A DNA stretch of 64,000 bases from Wenyingzhuangia sp. 2_MG-2023 (GCF_030548295.1 NZ_JAUOSB010000002.1:250001-314000), one strand, 5' to 3'. Counted from the stretch's first letter, positions 32,523 through 43,183 are shown. The notes: generated from the letters alone by a model not told the origin. Numbers and translations are program-made.

Positions 32523-34181
32523 ATGGCTAAAACATCTATCTTTTTTACACTCTTTTTTTTATCTATTTTCTCTAATTCGATACATGCAAATAATGAACTA
32601 GATTCATTATTAATAGTATTAGAAGAAGAAATGCTAAATCAAAAAAAATACGATAACTTAAAAGAACAACGTATTGATAATTTAAAAAAGTTAAAATCTG
32701 ACAACAATATTACCCTCGAAAATCAGTATTTCATCAACAACAAAATTATATTAGAATACGAATATTACAGTTTTGATAACGCTCTCTTTTATATAGAAGA
32801 AAACATATCCATTTCTGAAAAATTAAACAATAACTATTTTAGTAAAGAATCATCATTAAAACTAGCTAAATTATTAGCCATGTCTGGTCGATTTAAAGAA
32901 TCTATAGATGTACTGAATGAAATTTATAGAGCTAACATTCCCAGGGAGTTATTACAAGAGTATTATTTTAATTACCAAAGATGTTATTCTGAACTTAATT
33001 ACTATTCTATAGTTAAAACCACAAAGCAAAAATATGTTAATCTGTTTCAAGCCTATAAAGATTCACTTAATATAGAAATTGCTAAACTCAACCCAAACTC
33101 ATTACACGCTTTAGCGTTGGCGGAAGAACATTATAGAGATAAAAAGGAGTATGTAAAAGCCCTAGAATTAAATACCAAAAGATTGTCACAAGTAAAATTA
33201 GGAACACGTGACTACTCTATGATTGCTTTTGAAAGATCTTATACGTATTATGATTATCTTAATGAGAGAACCGATCAAAAAAAATACTTGATTTTATCTG
33301 CCATTTCAGATATCAAGGCATCTGTAAAAGACAATGCATCATTAACAACTCTAGCTGTAATTCTTTTTGAAGAAGGCTATGTAGATAAAGCTCATAAATA
33401 CATCAGTTTTTCTTTTGATGATGCTAAATTTTACAACTCACAGCTTCGTTTTTTAAACATTTCTAACATTCTTCCTCTAATTTCCAAATCTTACGAAAAA
33501 CAAAGTACCATACAAAAAACAAAACTTAAACAGTCGCTTATTTTTATTAGTGTATTGTTTGTTATTCTTATAGGATTGTTGTTTTATATTTTTGATCAAT
33601 TTAAAAAATTAAAAATTGCCCGTAATAAATTAAAATCTGCCAATAATCAATTGAAAGATTTAAATAATCAATTAAGCTACACCAATAAAGATTTAAAAAG
33701 ACTTTATGAGGAGTTGTCTGCTTCTGATAGAATTAAAGAACAATACATTGGTACGTTTTTAAACCTTTATTCTGAATACATCAACAAACTTGATGTATAT
33801 AGAAAAATGGTGGTCAAACATTTAACAACAAACAAAACAAATGCCTTACTTGAATTCACCAAATCAAAACAAGTTATTGAAAGTGAGTTAAAATTATTTT
33901 ACTCAAATTTTGACGAATCTTTTTTACATATTTATCCAAATTTTGTTCAAGACATGAATGCCTTGTTAAAAGATGACAAAAAAATTGTGGTTAAAAAAGG
34001 AGAATTATTAAATACTGAATTACGAATTTATGCCTTAATAAGATTAGGAATAACAAATAGTTCTAAAATCTCTAAAATACTTAGATACTCCGTAAACACC
34101 ATTTACAACTACCGTGTTAAGAATAGAAACGGAGCAATCAACAGAGATGAATTTGAGAATATGGTTAAAAAAATACCTTAA
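32523..34181 (+). CDS. DUF6377 membrane regulator, 552 aa
   Basis: A signal peptide (residues 1-22) is followed by TPR-like helices up to about 330, one membrane segment near 335-355 (LIFISVLFVILIGLLFYIF), a coiled coil and a C-terminal cytoplasmic HTH-like end (LRIYALIRLGITNSSKISKI, then YSVNTIYNYRVKNRNGA). This is the DUF6377 layout, found next to polysaccharide utilisation loci in Bacteroidota. The expected job is periplasmic sensing of sugar and DNA binding across the membrane. It stands immediately before SusC and likely controls it. Confidence 0.85.
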   Translation: MAKTSIFFTLFFLSIFSNSIHANNELDSLLIVLEEEMLNQKKYDNLKEQRIDNLKKLKSDNNITLENQYFINNKIILEYEYYSFDNALFYIEENISISEKLNNNYFSKESSLKLAKLLAMSGRFKESIDVLNEIYRANIPRELLQEYYFNYQRCYSELNYYSIVKTTKQKYVNLFQAYKDSLNIEIAKLNPNSLHALALAEEHYRDKKEYVKALELNTKRLSQVKLGTRDYSMIAFERSYTYYDYLNERTDQKKYLILSAISDIKASVKDNASLTTLAVILFEEGYVDKAHKYISFSFDDAKFYNSQLRFLNISNILPLISKSYEKQSTIQKTKLKQSLIFISVLFVILIGLLFYIFDQFKKLKIARNKLKSANNQLKDLNNQLSYTNKDLKRLYEELSASDRIKEQYIGTFLNLYSEYINKLDVYRKMVVKHLTTNKTNALLEFTKSKQVIESELKLFYSNFDESFLHIYPNFVQDMNALLKDDKKIVVKKGELLNTELRIYALIRLGITNSSKISKILRYSVNTIYNYRVKNRNGAINRDEFENMVKKIP

Positions 34182-34485
34182 AACAAAATTATTCCCAAAT
34201 CAAAAGCTACTTAATTATATATTTCTCATATTTAAAAACAAAAAACCGAAATAAAACTCACATTTATATCACACCACAACTACTATTTTATTTTCTAAAA
34301 AAATCATAACTTACTAAAAAATAGGTTTTTAAGAAAATAAAAAACTCAATACAACTACCAATTACCTACTTCTAGTTGTACCAAAGACTTTTCTTGGCTT
34401 AGTTTGTATCATAATTATTGAATTTGTCTTATCGTCAAATCATAGGACCGATTTAATAATCACTGAACTTAAAATCAAACTAAAT
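34182..34485. promoter_or_regulatory. susC upstream region with candidate operators
   Basis: TACAACTA (34,350-34,357) and TAGTTGTA (34,373-34,380) form a perfect 8-bp inverted repeat with a 15-base spacer. The half-site ACAACTAC also occurs at 34,276. A TGAATTTG-like -7 lies near 34,419-34,426, after a TTG. The palindrome sits just upstream of that promoter, as an activator site would. Confidence 0.45.
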
Positions 34486-37400
34486 ATGAAAAAACATTTT
34501 TCGAAATTTAAGTCGTTAACAATTTTATTTATGATAATGTCTTTTGCTGCTTTTGCACAAGAAATATCTGTAAGCGGAAATGTTACAGACGACACGGGAT
34601 TTCCTATTCCAGGAGCAAACATCATTGAAAAAGGCACCAACAAAGGTGTAATCACAGATTTTGATGGTAACTTCATCATCAATAATGTAAAAAAAGGAGC
34701 TACTTTAACATTTAGCTATATTGGTTATACAACTCAAAATGTAGTAATTGGAAGTAATTCAAATTTAAAAATCATCTTAAAACAAGACCTTGCCCAACTA
34801 GAGGAAGTTGTTGTTGTTGGTTACGGAACCCAGAAAAAAAGTGTGGTTACTGGAGCTATTTCTGGAGTTAAAGAAAGTGAACTAGAAGATTTGCCTATTA
34901 CAAGGGTAGAACAAACGCTACAAGGTAGAGTATCTGGGGTAACTATTGCTTCTAATTCTGGTCAACCTGGATCTTCTTCTACTGTTAGAATAAGAGGAAT
35001 TACTACCTTAGGAAGTAATGAACCTCTTTGGGTAGTTGATGGTGTTGTTGTAGATGCTGGAGGAATTGGATATTTAAACCAATCAGACATTGCATCTGTT
35101 GAAGTATTAAAAGATGCTGCCTCTCAAGCCATTTACGGTGCAAGAGCAGCAACAGGAGTAATACTTATTACCACTAAAAAAGGAAAATCCGGGAAATTAA
35201 GTATTAATTACAACGGGTATACTGGGGTTTCTTCTGCTGCCAAAAAACTAGATTTATTAAATGCAACACAATACACCACATTACTCAACGAAAAATCTGT
35301 TAATGGTGGAGGTTCAATTCTATTTTCTAACCCTCAATCTTACGGAGAAGGAACAGATTGGCAATCAGAAATTTTTAACAATAACGCTCAAAGAACAAGT
35401 CACGAATTAAGCTTAAGCGGAGGTAATGATGTTTCTAAATACTATGCTTCTTTTGGATATACAGATCAAGAAGGGATTGTATTGAGTGAAATTTCTAAAT
35501 ACACTAGAAAAAACATTAGATTAAACTCAACACACAATATTTCGGACAAATTAAGATTTGGTCAAACAATAGGATTCTCTAACGAGAAAAACAAAGGGAT
35601 TGGAAACACTAATAGTGAATTTGGAGGACCATTAGCTTCTGCCATCAACTTAGATCCTTTAACTCCTACCGTAGAAACAGATCCTACAAAAGCATCACTT
35701 GCACCTTATACCAATAATGGAGCTTTTAGAGATGCTAACGGAAATCCTTATGGTATTTCTAGTTTAGTAGCCCAAGAAATATCTAATCCCCTAGCCTATC
35801 AACAAACTCTTTTAGGAAATTCTAGCTGGTCTGATAATTTTGTAGGAAACGCTTATGTAGAGTATGAGCCAATCAAAGGATTAACTTTTAGATCGACTTT
35901 AGGAGCTAAACTAGCCTACTGGGGTTATCAAAATTACACTCCAGTATCTTATTTAAACGCTTCATCTATTGTTACACAAAATAACATATCTAGAGGAACC
36001 AATAAAGGCTTTGGATGGAATATTGAAAACATCGTATCTTATGCAAAAAGCATCAACAAACACAACTTTAATATTTTATTAGGTCAAGGTGCATATGTTG
36101 ATAATATTACAAGTGGTGAAACAGTAACCTATTACAATATTCCTGTAGATAGTTACAAAGATGCTTCTTTTAACTATAGTGTGGCAACTGATCAAATTAA
36201 TGCCTCTGCCTCAACTGGTGTAGAACACAGGGTAACTTCTTTATTCTCTAGGTTGACGTATAATTTTGATGAAAAATATTTATTAACAGCTATTATTAGA
36301 AGAGATGGTTCTTCAAGATTTGGAACCAATAATAAATATGGATATTTCCCTTCTTTTTCTGCTGGTTGGGTGCCATCAAAAGAAGAATTTTGGAAAGATA
36401 ACGAGGTCATCAATCAATTAAAAATAAGAGGAGGTTACGGTGTTACAGGAAACGATAATATTGGTGATTTCCAATATCTATCAACTGTTGGTGGAGGAAG
36501 AGACTATACTATAGGAACCACTGGTTCTGTTACTATTGGTAGTAGTCCCGATGCTCCTTCTAACCCAGATTTAAAATGGGAAGAAACTAGCCAACTTAAC
36601 ATTGGTTTTGATAGTAGATTGTTTCAAAGATTCAACGTCGCTTTTGATTGGTATAAGAAAGAAACTACTGGTATTTTACAAAGTGTAACCATTCCTGGAT
36701 ATGTAGGTGCTGTTGGTAGTCCTACAGGAAATGTTGCAGACATGAAAAACACAGGGATTGACTTAGAGGTAGGCTACAACAAACAATTTAATGAGGTTAA
36801 CTTTTCTTTAAATGGAAATGTTTCTTACCTAGAAAACGAAGTTACTTTTTTAGGAAATGGTGTTGATTTTCTATCGGGTGGAGAAAGCATACAATCTAGC
36901 ACCTACCCTATTACAAGAACACAAGTAGGACAAGCAGTAAATTCATTTTACGGTTTTAAAACAAATGGAATTTTTCAAAACCAAGCAGAAATTGATGCCT
37001 ATGTAAACTCATCTGGAACAGTTATTCAGCCAAATGCAAGACCTGGAGATTTTAAATGGAAAGATTTAGATGATGATGGAAATATTGATGCCGATGATAG
37101 AACTTTTTTAGGAAGCTCTATTCCTAAATTCACTTTTGGTATTACACTAAATATGGATTACAAAAACTTCGATTTCATGGTATTTGCACAAGGAGCTAGT
37201 GGTAATAAAATTTTCCAAGGTTTAAGAAGATTAGACATAGAAAATGCTAATTATCAAACAACAGCATTGGGTAGATGGGTAGGAGAAGGAACTTCTAATA
37301 GCTTTCCTAGACTAACTTCTAACGACTCTAACAACAACTTCTCTAATCCTTCTGATTTCTATCTTGAAGATGGTGATTATTTAAGATTTAAAACCATACA

Positions 37401-37602
37401 AGTAGGATATACAGTTCCTTCAAAAATAGTAAGTAAGTATCATATTGATAAACTTCGAATTTATTTCACTGCCGAAAACTTGTTCACTTTTACAAAGTAC
37501 AGCGGTTACGATCCTGAAATTGGAGGTGGTGTTTTTGGTATTGATCGTGGATATTATCCTCAAGCAAAAACAAATCAAATTGGAATTAACTTACAATTTT
37601 AA
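34486..37602 (+). CDS. susC: SusC-family TonB-dependent outer membrane transporter, 1038 aa
   Basis: After a signal peptide comes a CarboxypepD_reg-like domain (ISVSGNVTDDTGFPIPGANI), then the TonB box region and plug (VVGYGTQKKSVVTGAISGVK, IYGARAATGVILITTKKGKS), and a beta-barrel to the C-terminal TNQIGINLQF. This is the standard SusC form, importing oligosaccharides with its SusD partner, which starts 16 bases later. Confidence 0.93.
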   Translation: MKKHFSKFKSLTILFMIMSFAAFAQEISVSGNVTDDTGFPIPGANIIEKGTNKGVITDFDGNFIINNVKKGATLTFSYIGYTTQNVVIGSNSNLKIILKQDLAQLEEVVVVGYGTQKKSVVTGAISGVKESELEDLPITRVEQTLQGRVSGVTIASNSGQPGSSSTVRIRGITTLGSNEPLWVVDGVVVDAGGIGYLNQSDIASVEVLKDAASQAIYGARAATGVILITTKKGKSGKLSINYNGYTGVSSAAKKLDLLNATQYTTLLNEKSVNGGGSILFSNPQSYGEGTDWQSEIFNNNAQRTSHELSLSGGNDVSKYYASFGYTDQEGIVLSEISKYTRKNIRLNSTHNISDKLRFGQTIGFSNEKNKGIGNTNSEFGGPLASAINLDPLTPTVETDPTKASLAPYTNNGAFRDANGNPYGISSLVAQEISNPLAYQQTLLGNSSWSDNFVGNAYVEYEPIKGLTFRSTLGAKLAYWGYQNYTPVSYLNASSIVTQNNISRGTNKGFGWNIENIVSYAKSINKHNFNILLGQGAYVDNITSGETVTYYNIPVDSYKDASFNYSVATDQINASASTGVEHRVTSLFSRLTYNFDEKYLLTAIIRRDGSSRFGTNNKYGYFPSFSAGWVPSKEEFWKDNEVINQLKIRGGYGVTGNDNIGDFQYLSTVGGGRDYTIGTTGSVTIGSSPDAPSNPDLKWEETSQLNIGFDSRLFQRFNVAFDWYKKETTGILQSVTIPGYVGAVGSPTGNVADMKNTGIDLEVGYNKQFNEVNFSLNGNVSYLENEVTFLGNGVDFLSGGESIQSSTYPITRTQVGQAVNSFYGFKTNGIFQNQAEIDAYVNSSGTVIQPNARPGDFKWKDLDDDGNIDADDRTFLGSSIPKFTFGITLNMDYKNFDFMVFAQGASGNKIFQGLRRLDIENANYQTTALGRWVGEGTSNSFPRLTSNDSNNNFSNPSDFYLEDGDYLRFKTIQVGYTVPSKIVSKYHIDKLRIYFTAENLFTFTKYSGYDPEIGGGVFGIDRGYYPQAKTNQIGINLQF

Positions 37603-37618
37603 AAAACATTATTGAGAT

Positions 37619-39133
37619 ATGAAAAAACTAATAAATATTAAAAACATATACTTTGGGTTAATGGTAACTCTTTTAATCACATCTTGTAACAAAGATTTTT
37701 TAGAAGTAGAACCTAAAGGTACGTCTCTAGAAGACAATTATTACACCAACGAATTTGAAGCTTATTCTGGTTTAGTGGCTGTTTATGATGTGATAGGAAA
37801 ACAATCTAGAGGATTCGAAAACATGATTATTTTAATGAACTCTGGTTCTGATGATCACTACGCAGGTGGTGGTAGCTCAGCAGATGGTTCACAATTACAA
37901 GCATTTTCTAACTATACCATAAGCGAATCTAATATGGCTGTTAGTTATTGGAGCGATTTTTATCAAGGTATTTTTAGAGCCAATACTCTTTTAACAAAAC
38001 TTCCAGAAGTAGATATGGATGAAGATACCAAAAAGAGGTTTACGGCAGAAACCAAAGCTTTAAGAGCTATCTATTATTTTGAATTGGTTAGAATGTTTAA
38101 AAACATACCTTTAATCACATCCCCTTTAGCTACAGACGAAATTTACACAGTGCTGCAAGCAGATCCAAATGATGTTTACACACAAATTGAAACAGATTTA
38201 ACAGAAGCTATCCCTGACTTACCTAGCACTTTGAATATAGAAACCGAAGGAGGTCGTTTAACACAAGGAGCAGCAAAAGCCTTACTAGGAAAAGTTTATT
38301 TATTTGAAGGAAAGAACAATGAGGCTGTCAACCAGTTAGCAGAAGTTAACGGAACTCCAGGTACAACAAGTTCTTATGGATATAAATTACTAGACAATTT
38401 TTCTGATTTATGGTCTATAAGCAACATTTACAATACCGAATCTATTATAGAAGTAGCACACACAGACCAGAGCAATGCTGACTGGGGAAACTGGGGCTGG
38501 GGTAATGATGAAGGAAATAGCTTAAATGTAATGGTAGGTCCTAGAGGTTTTGTAAGAGCCAATGGTTCTTCTTCTCCAGATTATGCTACTGGTTGGGGAT
38601 TTGGAATTATCACTCAAAGTTTATATGATGCCTTAGATGGAGATCCTAGATTTGACGATACAATAGCAAACATAGGAGCTTTTGCAACTGCTGGAGAAGT
38701 AGAATATGATGAAAGCTTTCAAAACACAGGGTATTTTCTAAAAAAATTCATGCCTCTAAATTCTGATGTATCAACAGGTGGAGGTGCAAGCGCTTTAAAT
38801 TACAAACAACATACTTATATGATTCGTTTGGCTGACACCTATCTAATGGAGGCAGAAGCTTTAGGAGGTACAGGAGCAAGAGCGCAAGCTTTGTTAGATG
38901 CTGTACGAGCAAGAGTAGGATTGCCATCAATACCAGTATCTATTGATGCTATTTTAAATGAACGTCGTTTAGAGTTGGCTGGAGAAGGTCATCGTTGGTA
39001 TGATTTAGTAAGAACAGGTAGAGCTGCAACTGTATTAGCAGAGAAAGGGTTTGTTGCAGGTAAACACGAAATTTTACCAATTCCATTAACCGAATTAGAA
39101 AATACTTTACTAGAGCAAAATCCTGAATACTAA
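37619..39133 (+). CDS. susD: SusD-family starch/glycan-binding lipoprotein, 504 aa
   Basis: A lipobox (LLITSCNKDF) after a signal peptide, then the RagB/SusD fold of TPR-like helices: ETKALRAIYYFELVRMFKNI, GRLTQGAAKALLGKVYLFEG, YMIRLADTYLMEAEALGGTG and the C-terminal RRLELAGEGHRWYDLVRTG. It caps SusC at the outer membrane and captures glycan. Co-transcribed with susC. Confidence 0.93.
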   Translation: MKKLINIKNIYFGLMVTLLITSCNKDFLEVEPKGTSLEDNYYTNEFEAYSGLVAVYDVIGKQSRGFENMIILMNSGSDDHYAGGGSSADGSQLQAFSNYTISESNMAVSYWSDFYQGIFRANTLLTKLPEVDMDEDTKKRFTAETKALRAIYYFELVRMFKNIPLITSPLATDEIYTVLQADPNDVYTQIETDLTEAIPDLPSTLNIETEGGRLTQGAAKALLGKVYLFEGKNNEAVNQLAEVNGTPGTTSSYGYKLLDNFSDLWSISNIYNTESIIEVAHTDQSNADWGNWGWGNDEGNSLNVMVGPRGFVRANGSSSPDYATGWGFGIITQSLYDALDGDPRFDDTIANIGAFATAGEVEYDESFQNTGYFLKKFMPLNSDVSTGGGASALNYKQHTYMIRLADTYLMEAEALGGTGARAQALLDAVRARVGLPSIPVSIDAILNERRLELAGEGHRWYDLVRTGRAATVLAEKGFVAGKHEILPIPLTELENTLLEQNPEY

Positions 39134-39151
39134 TCACTAAAATTAAATTTC

Positions 39152-40039
39152 ATGAACCTACATATAAAATTCAAAAACGTAGCTAATCTTTTCTTTCTAG
39201 CTACTATAACAACAACAATCAGTTCTTGTCAGTCAGATGATATTGGAGAAGGAAACGGACTAACAACTGCCAGTTTAGATGCAGGATTTACCATTACAGA
39301 GGTTAGCGATGCAACCAACACTTATTTACTTACAGCAAACCATAGCTATATAAGCTCCAATTGGGATATTGATAACGGAGAAGGTTTTACTACAGGAGGA
39401 AACACAAAAGAAATTTTTTTCCCAGATGCCGACACATATACCGTTCAACATAAAGTTTCTGGAATTGGTGGTGAATCTGCATTGGTTTCTCAAACTATTG
39501 ATGTTGAAACATCAGACCCTTTAGTTGGAAACATCGTTAAAGGAGGTAAATTAAAAGATACTAACGATCACAATGAGTGGACAATATTAAATATAAGTGA
39601 CAACGGTGCTCAATGGATTTTTAACCAAGGAAGCGCTACAATTCTAAGCACTCAAGAATGGGCTCAGCAAGGAATCTATCAAGCTATTGAAGTTGTTAAA
39701 GATCAAAAATATAGTGTTGATATGTTGGTTTCTGCCGAAGGTAGCTTTACAAATACCTGGTTTGAAGTATATGCAGGTACAACACCTCCTGTTCAAGGTC
39801 AAGAATATTCAGACAATAGAATTATGGGCTTAAGTACTTGGGACGGTTGTGCTACATCAGCTTTCTCAGGATGGCTATCAGAAGCAGGTTGTGTTAAAAA
39901 TTCTAACACAGATACTATTGACAATACTGTAACATTTTCTGAATCTGGAACCATTTATTTAGTTATAAGAAGTGGTGGTCAAGATTTTAATGCTGCAGGA
40001 ATCACCATCAAAAACATTGAAATTCGAGGTGTAAAATAA
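39152..40039 (+). CDS. Surface glycan-binding lipoprotein with PKD domain, 295 aa
   Basis: A lipobox (TISSCQSDD) is followed by a PKD-like domain (residues about 40-120, FPDADTYTVQHKVSG) and a C-terminal beta-jelly-roll (GIYQAIEVVKDQKYSVDMLV, ESGTIYLVIRSGG), typical of SusE/SGBP-type proteins that bind the PUL substrate on the cell surface. Two cysteines (WDGCA, EAGCV) could form a disulfide. It follows susD by 18 bases. Substrate is inferred from the neighbouring enzymes. Confidence 0.75.
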   Translation: MNLHIKFKNVANLFFLATITTTISSCQSDDIGEGNGLTTASLDAGFTITEVSDATNTYLLTANHSYISSNWDIDNGEGFTTGGNTKEIFFPDADTYTVQHKVSGIGGESALVSQTIDVETSDPLVGNIVKGGKLKDTNDHNEWTILNISDNGAQWIFNQGSATILSTQEWAQQGIYQAIEVVKDQKYSVDMLVSAEGSFTNTWFEVYAGTTPPVQGQEYSDNRIMGLSTWDGCATSAFSGWLSEAGCVKNSNTDTIDNTVTFSESGTIYLVIRSGGQDFNAAGITIKNIEIRGVK

Positions 40040-40130
40040 TCATTTAACTAATATTTGTGTTTGCTTTTGGCAAGTGTTATTTATCATTTGCCAAAACACA
40101 CATACCCAACCTCTTTTATAAAAATAAAAC

Positions 40131-41570
40131 ATGAAAATATATTATAATTTATTATTCTCTTTACTATTACTGTTAAACTATTCTTGTTCTAGTACAAATA
40201 TCAATGAACAAGAAGAAGAAGATAATTCCGTTGAAATTAATTATAGCAATGTAAATCTTTATCTTACCAAGGCTGATAAATCCGAATTGTTTAAACTACA
40301 GGCAAACAATCCTCCTTTGTACACAGAAAATATTAATTTTTCAATAACTGTAGATTCCGAAACTACTTATCAAGAAGTTGATGGTTTTGGTTTTTCTTTA
40401 ACAGGAGGTAGCGCTCAGTTGCTTAACAACATGTTGCCATCAGAGAGAACTAAATTACTAAATGAACTATTTGGTAATACCAACAATGATATAGGAGTTA
40501 GCTATTTAAGAATAAGTATTGGTGCCTCAGATTTAGATGCAGAGGTCTTTTCTTATAATGACTTAGAGGAAGGTGAAACAGATATTGATTTATCAATGTT
40601 TTCAATAGAAAAAGACAAAACAAACCTTATTCCTGTTTTAAAAGAAATTTTAACCATCAACCCTAATATTAAAATTTTGAGCTCTCCATGGTCTGCCCCA
40701 ACTTGGATGAAAACAAACAATGCTAGTGTTGGTGGAAGTTTAAAACCTGAATATTATTCAGTTTATGCAAACTACTTTGTAAAATACATCAAAGCTTATC
40801 AAACAGAAGGAATTACAATTGATGCGGTTACTATACAAAATGAACCTCTACATGATGGGAACAATCCTAGCATGTATATGGAAGCTATAGATCAGGCTAA
40901 TTTTATTAAAAATCATTTAGGTCCTGCTTTTGAAACTGAAAACATTGACTCTAAAATTATTGTTTGGGATCACAACGCTGACAATCCTAGTTACCCAATA
41001 GAGATTTACAATGATGCTTTGGCAAACAAATACATTGATGGGGCTGCGTTTCATTTGTATGCTGGTACAATAAACAATCTTAGTACCGTACACAATGCTT
41101 ATCCCGATAAAAATTTATACTTTACAGAGCAATGGGTAGGTTCTAACAGTGAATTTAAAGATAATTTACTGTGGCACACTAGAGAAATAATTGTTGGAGC
41201 TACTAGAAACTGGAGCAAGGTTGCTTTGGAATGGAATTTGGCTGCTAATTCTCAACTAGAACCACATACACCAGGTGGATGTACAGAATGTTTAGGTGCC
41301 TTAACTATTGATGGAAACAATGTAAAGCGTAATGTTGCTTACTATATTATTGCGCATGCTTCTAAGTTTGTAACACCAGGATCTTATAGAATTCAATCAA
41401 ACTATTCTTCAGATCTACCTAATGTAGCTTTTAAAACACCTACAGGTAAAATTGTAGTTGTAGTGGCTAACAATACTACTATCAATAAACTATTCAACAT
41501 AAAAACATCTACAGAAAGTATCATAACTTCTTTAGATGCAGGATCTGTTGGAACTTTTGTTTGGAAATAA
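40131..41570 (+). CDS. GH30 glycoside hydrolase, lipoprotein, 479 aa
   Basis: A lipobox (LLNYSCSSTN) precedes a GH30 (beta/alpha)8 domain: GFGFSLTGGSAQLLNNML, ILSSPWSAPTWMKTNN, TIQNEPLHDG (acid/base Glu) and LYFTEQWVG (nucleophile Glu), then a C-terminal beta-domain (VKYIIAHASKFVTPGSYRIQ in outline). GH30 enzymes cut beta-1,6-glucan, glucosylceramide or related links. Placed beside a second GH30, beta-1,6-glucan is the likeliest target. Confidence 0.88.
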   Translation: MKIYYNLLFSLLLLLNYSCSSTNINEQEEEDNSVEINYSNVNLYLTKADKSELFKLQANNPPLYTENINFSITVDSETTYQEVDGFGFSLTGGSAQLLNNMLPSERTKLLNELFGNTNNDIGVSYLRISIGASDLDAEVFSYNDLEEGETDIDLSMFSIEKDKTNLIPVLKEILTINPNIKILSSPWSAPTWMKTNNASVGGSLKPEYYSVYANYFVKYIKAYQTEGITIDAVTIQNEPLHDGNNPSMYMEAIDQANFIKNHLGPAFETENIDSKIIVWDHNADNPSYPIEIYNDALANKYIDGAAFHLYAGTINNLSTVHNAYPDKNLYFTEQWVGSNSEFKDNLLWHTREIIVGATRNWSKVALEWNLAANSQLEPHTPGGCTECLGALTIDGNNVKRNVAYYIIAHASKFVTPGSYRIQSNYSSDLPNVAFKTPTGKIVVVVANNTTINKLFNIKTSTESIITSLDAGSVGTFVWK

Positions 41571-41591
41571 AATTTAAATAACATCTATATC

Positions 41592-43076
41592 ATGAATCGT
41601 AAACACAACTTTTTAATACTTTTTGCAATTGCAATAATGTCTTGTGGAAAGACTAAGCAAAAAGAAAACTTAACAACCAACACACAACCCAAGGTAGAAA
41701 AAACAAAAACTTTTCTAAATAAAAACCTTAAAGTATACACTACAGCTAAAGACACAGACTTAAAGCTTTCAAACACAAACAATTTGATTTTTAAATCTTC
41801 TGAACAACCTAAAGAAACTGACATTACAGTATTTGTAAACCCTAAAAAAACATTTCAAACTTTTTTGGGTATAGGAGGAGCCATTACAGATGCTTCTGCT
41901 GAAGTATTTGCTACGCTAAGCAAGGAAAAACAACGTCAATTATTAAACTCTTACTATGGAGAAAACGGTATTGGTTATAATATAATCAGAACAAATATTC
42001 ATAGCTGCGACTTTAGCACAGGAAGCTATACCTACATAGAAGAAGGAGATGCTGAATTAAAAACTTTTTCTATAGAGAAAGATAAAGAATACAGAATTCC
42101 AATGATTAAAAAAGCGGCTAATTTAATTAAAGATAATCTTGTTTTTTACGCAAGTCCATGGAGTCCTCCTGCTTTTATGAAAACAAACAACAACATGCTA
42201 CATGGTGGTAAGTTACTACCAGAATACAACCAAGCTTGGGCAAATTATTTTGTAAAATTCATAAAAGCATATGAAGCTGAAGGGCTACATGTTTGGGGAG
42301 TTACCATTCAGAACGAACCTATGGCTGTTCAAATATGGGAGTCTTGTATTTATACTGCCGAAGAAGAACGTGATTTCTTAAAAAATTACTTAGGGCCTAC
42401 TTTTGAAAAAGCTGGTTTGGGAGATAAAAACATTGTGGTTTGGGATCATAACAGAGATTTAGTGTCGCAAAGAGCAAACACAATTTTTGAAGATGAAGAA
42501 GCTGCTAAATACGCTTGGGGAACAGGATTCCATTGGTACGAAACTTGGACAGGTGGAGATCCTAAGTATGATAACCTAAAAAATATTAAAGAATCTTTTC
42601 CTGATAAAAACTTACTTTTTACAGAAGGATGTAACGAAAAATTCGACCCTACAAAATATCAATATTGGCCAAATGCAGAGCGTTACGGAAACTCTATGAT
42701 TAATGATTTTAATAATGGAACTGTAGGTTGGACAGACTGGAACATTTTATTAAATGAAAAAGGAGGTCCAAATCACGTTGGAAACTTATGTTTTTCTCCT
42801 GTTCACGCAGATACTCAAACTGGTGAGTTAATTTATACTCCTGCTTATTATTACATTGGTCACTTTTCAAAATTCATCAAGAAAGGAGCTGTAAGAGTAA
42901 GTACTACAACTAGTAGAAGTACTATTGAGAGTACAACATTTAGAAATATTGACAATACAATGGTAACAGTTGTAATGAACAAAACAGATGATACAATAGC
43001 TTATAACTTAATGATAAACAATAATAGTGTTACTCTAAATATTGAACCACACGCAATTCAATCATTGATTTACTAA
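41592..43076 (+). CDS. GH30 glycoside hydrolase, lipoprotein, 494 aa
   Basis: A lipobox (IAIMSCGKTK) and GH30 motifs: GIGGAITDASAEVFATLSKE, YASPWSPPAFMKTNNNMLHG, TIQNEPMAVQIWESC (acid/base) and LLFTEGCNE (nucleophile). Compared with the previous gene the acid/base region is longer and the aglycone side differs (EPMAVQIWESCIYTAEEERD), so it likely has different substrate length preference. It closes the locus. Confidence 0.9.
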   Translation: MNRKHNFLILFAIAIMSCGKTKQKENLTTNTQPKVEKTKTFLNKNLKVYTTAKDTDLKLSNTNNLIFKSSEQPKETDITVFVNPKKTFQTFLGIGGAITDASAEVFATLSKEKQRQLLNSYYGENGIGYNIIRTNIHSCDFSTGSYTYIEEGDAELKTFSIEKDKEYRIPMIKKAANLIKDNLVFYASPWSPPAFMKTNNNMLHGGKLLPEYNQAWANYFVKFIKAYEAEGLHVWGVTIQNEPMAVQIWESCIYTAEEERDFLKNYLGPTFEKAGLGDKNIVVWDHNRDLVSQRANTIFEDEEAAKYAWGTGFHWYETWTGGDPKYDNLKNIKESFPDKNLLFTEGCNEKFDPTKYQYWPNAERYGNSMINDFNNGTVGWTDWNILLNEKGGPNHVGNLCFSPVHADTQTGELIYTPAYYYIGHFSKFIKKGAVRVSTTTSRSTIESTTFRNIDNTMVTVVMNKTDDTIAYNLMINNNSVTLNIEPHAIQSLIY

Positions 43077-43131
43077 AATCATTCAACCTGAATTATTATT
43101 TATTTTTTTAGCATAAAGTCAAAACATCGGA

Positions 43132-43174
43132 AATAAAAAAGGAGATCCTCTAATTGAGTATCTCCTTTTTTATT
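43132..43174 (+). terminator. PUL terminator
   Basis: AATAAAAAAGGAGATCCTC and its near-complement GAGTATCTCCTTTTTTATT form a long stem with one mismatch, between convergent genes. Confidence 0.8.
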
Positions 43175-43183
43175 GTTTCTTAT

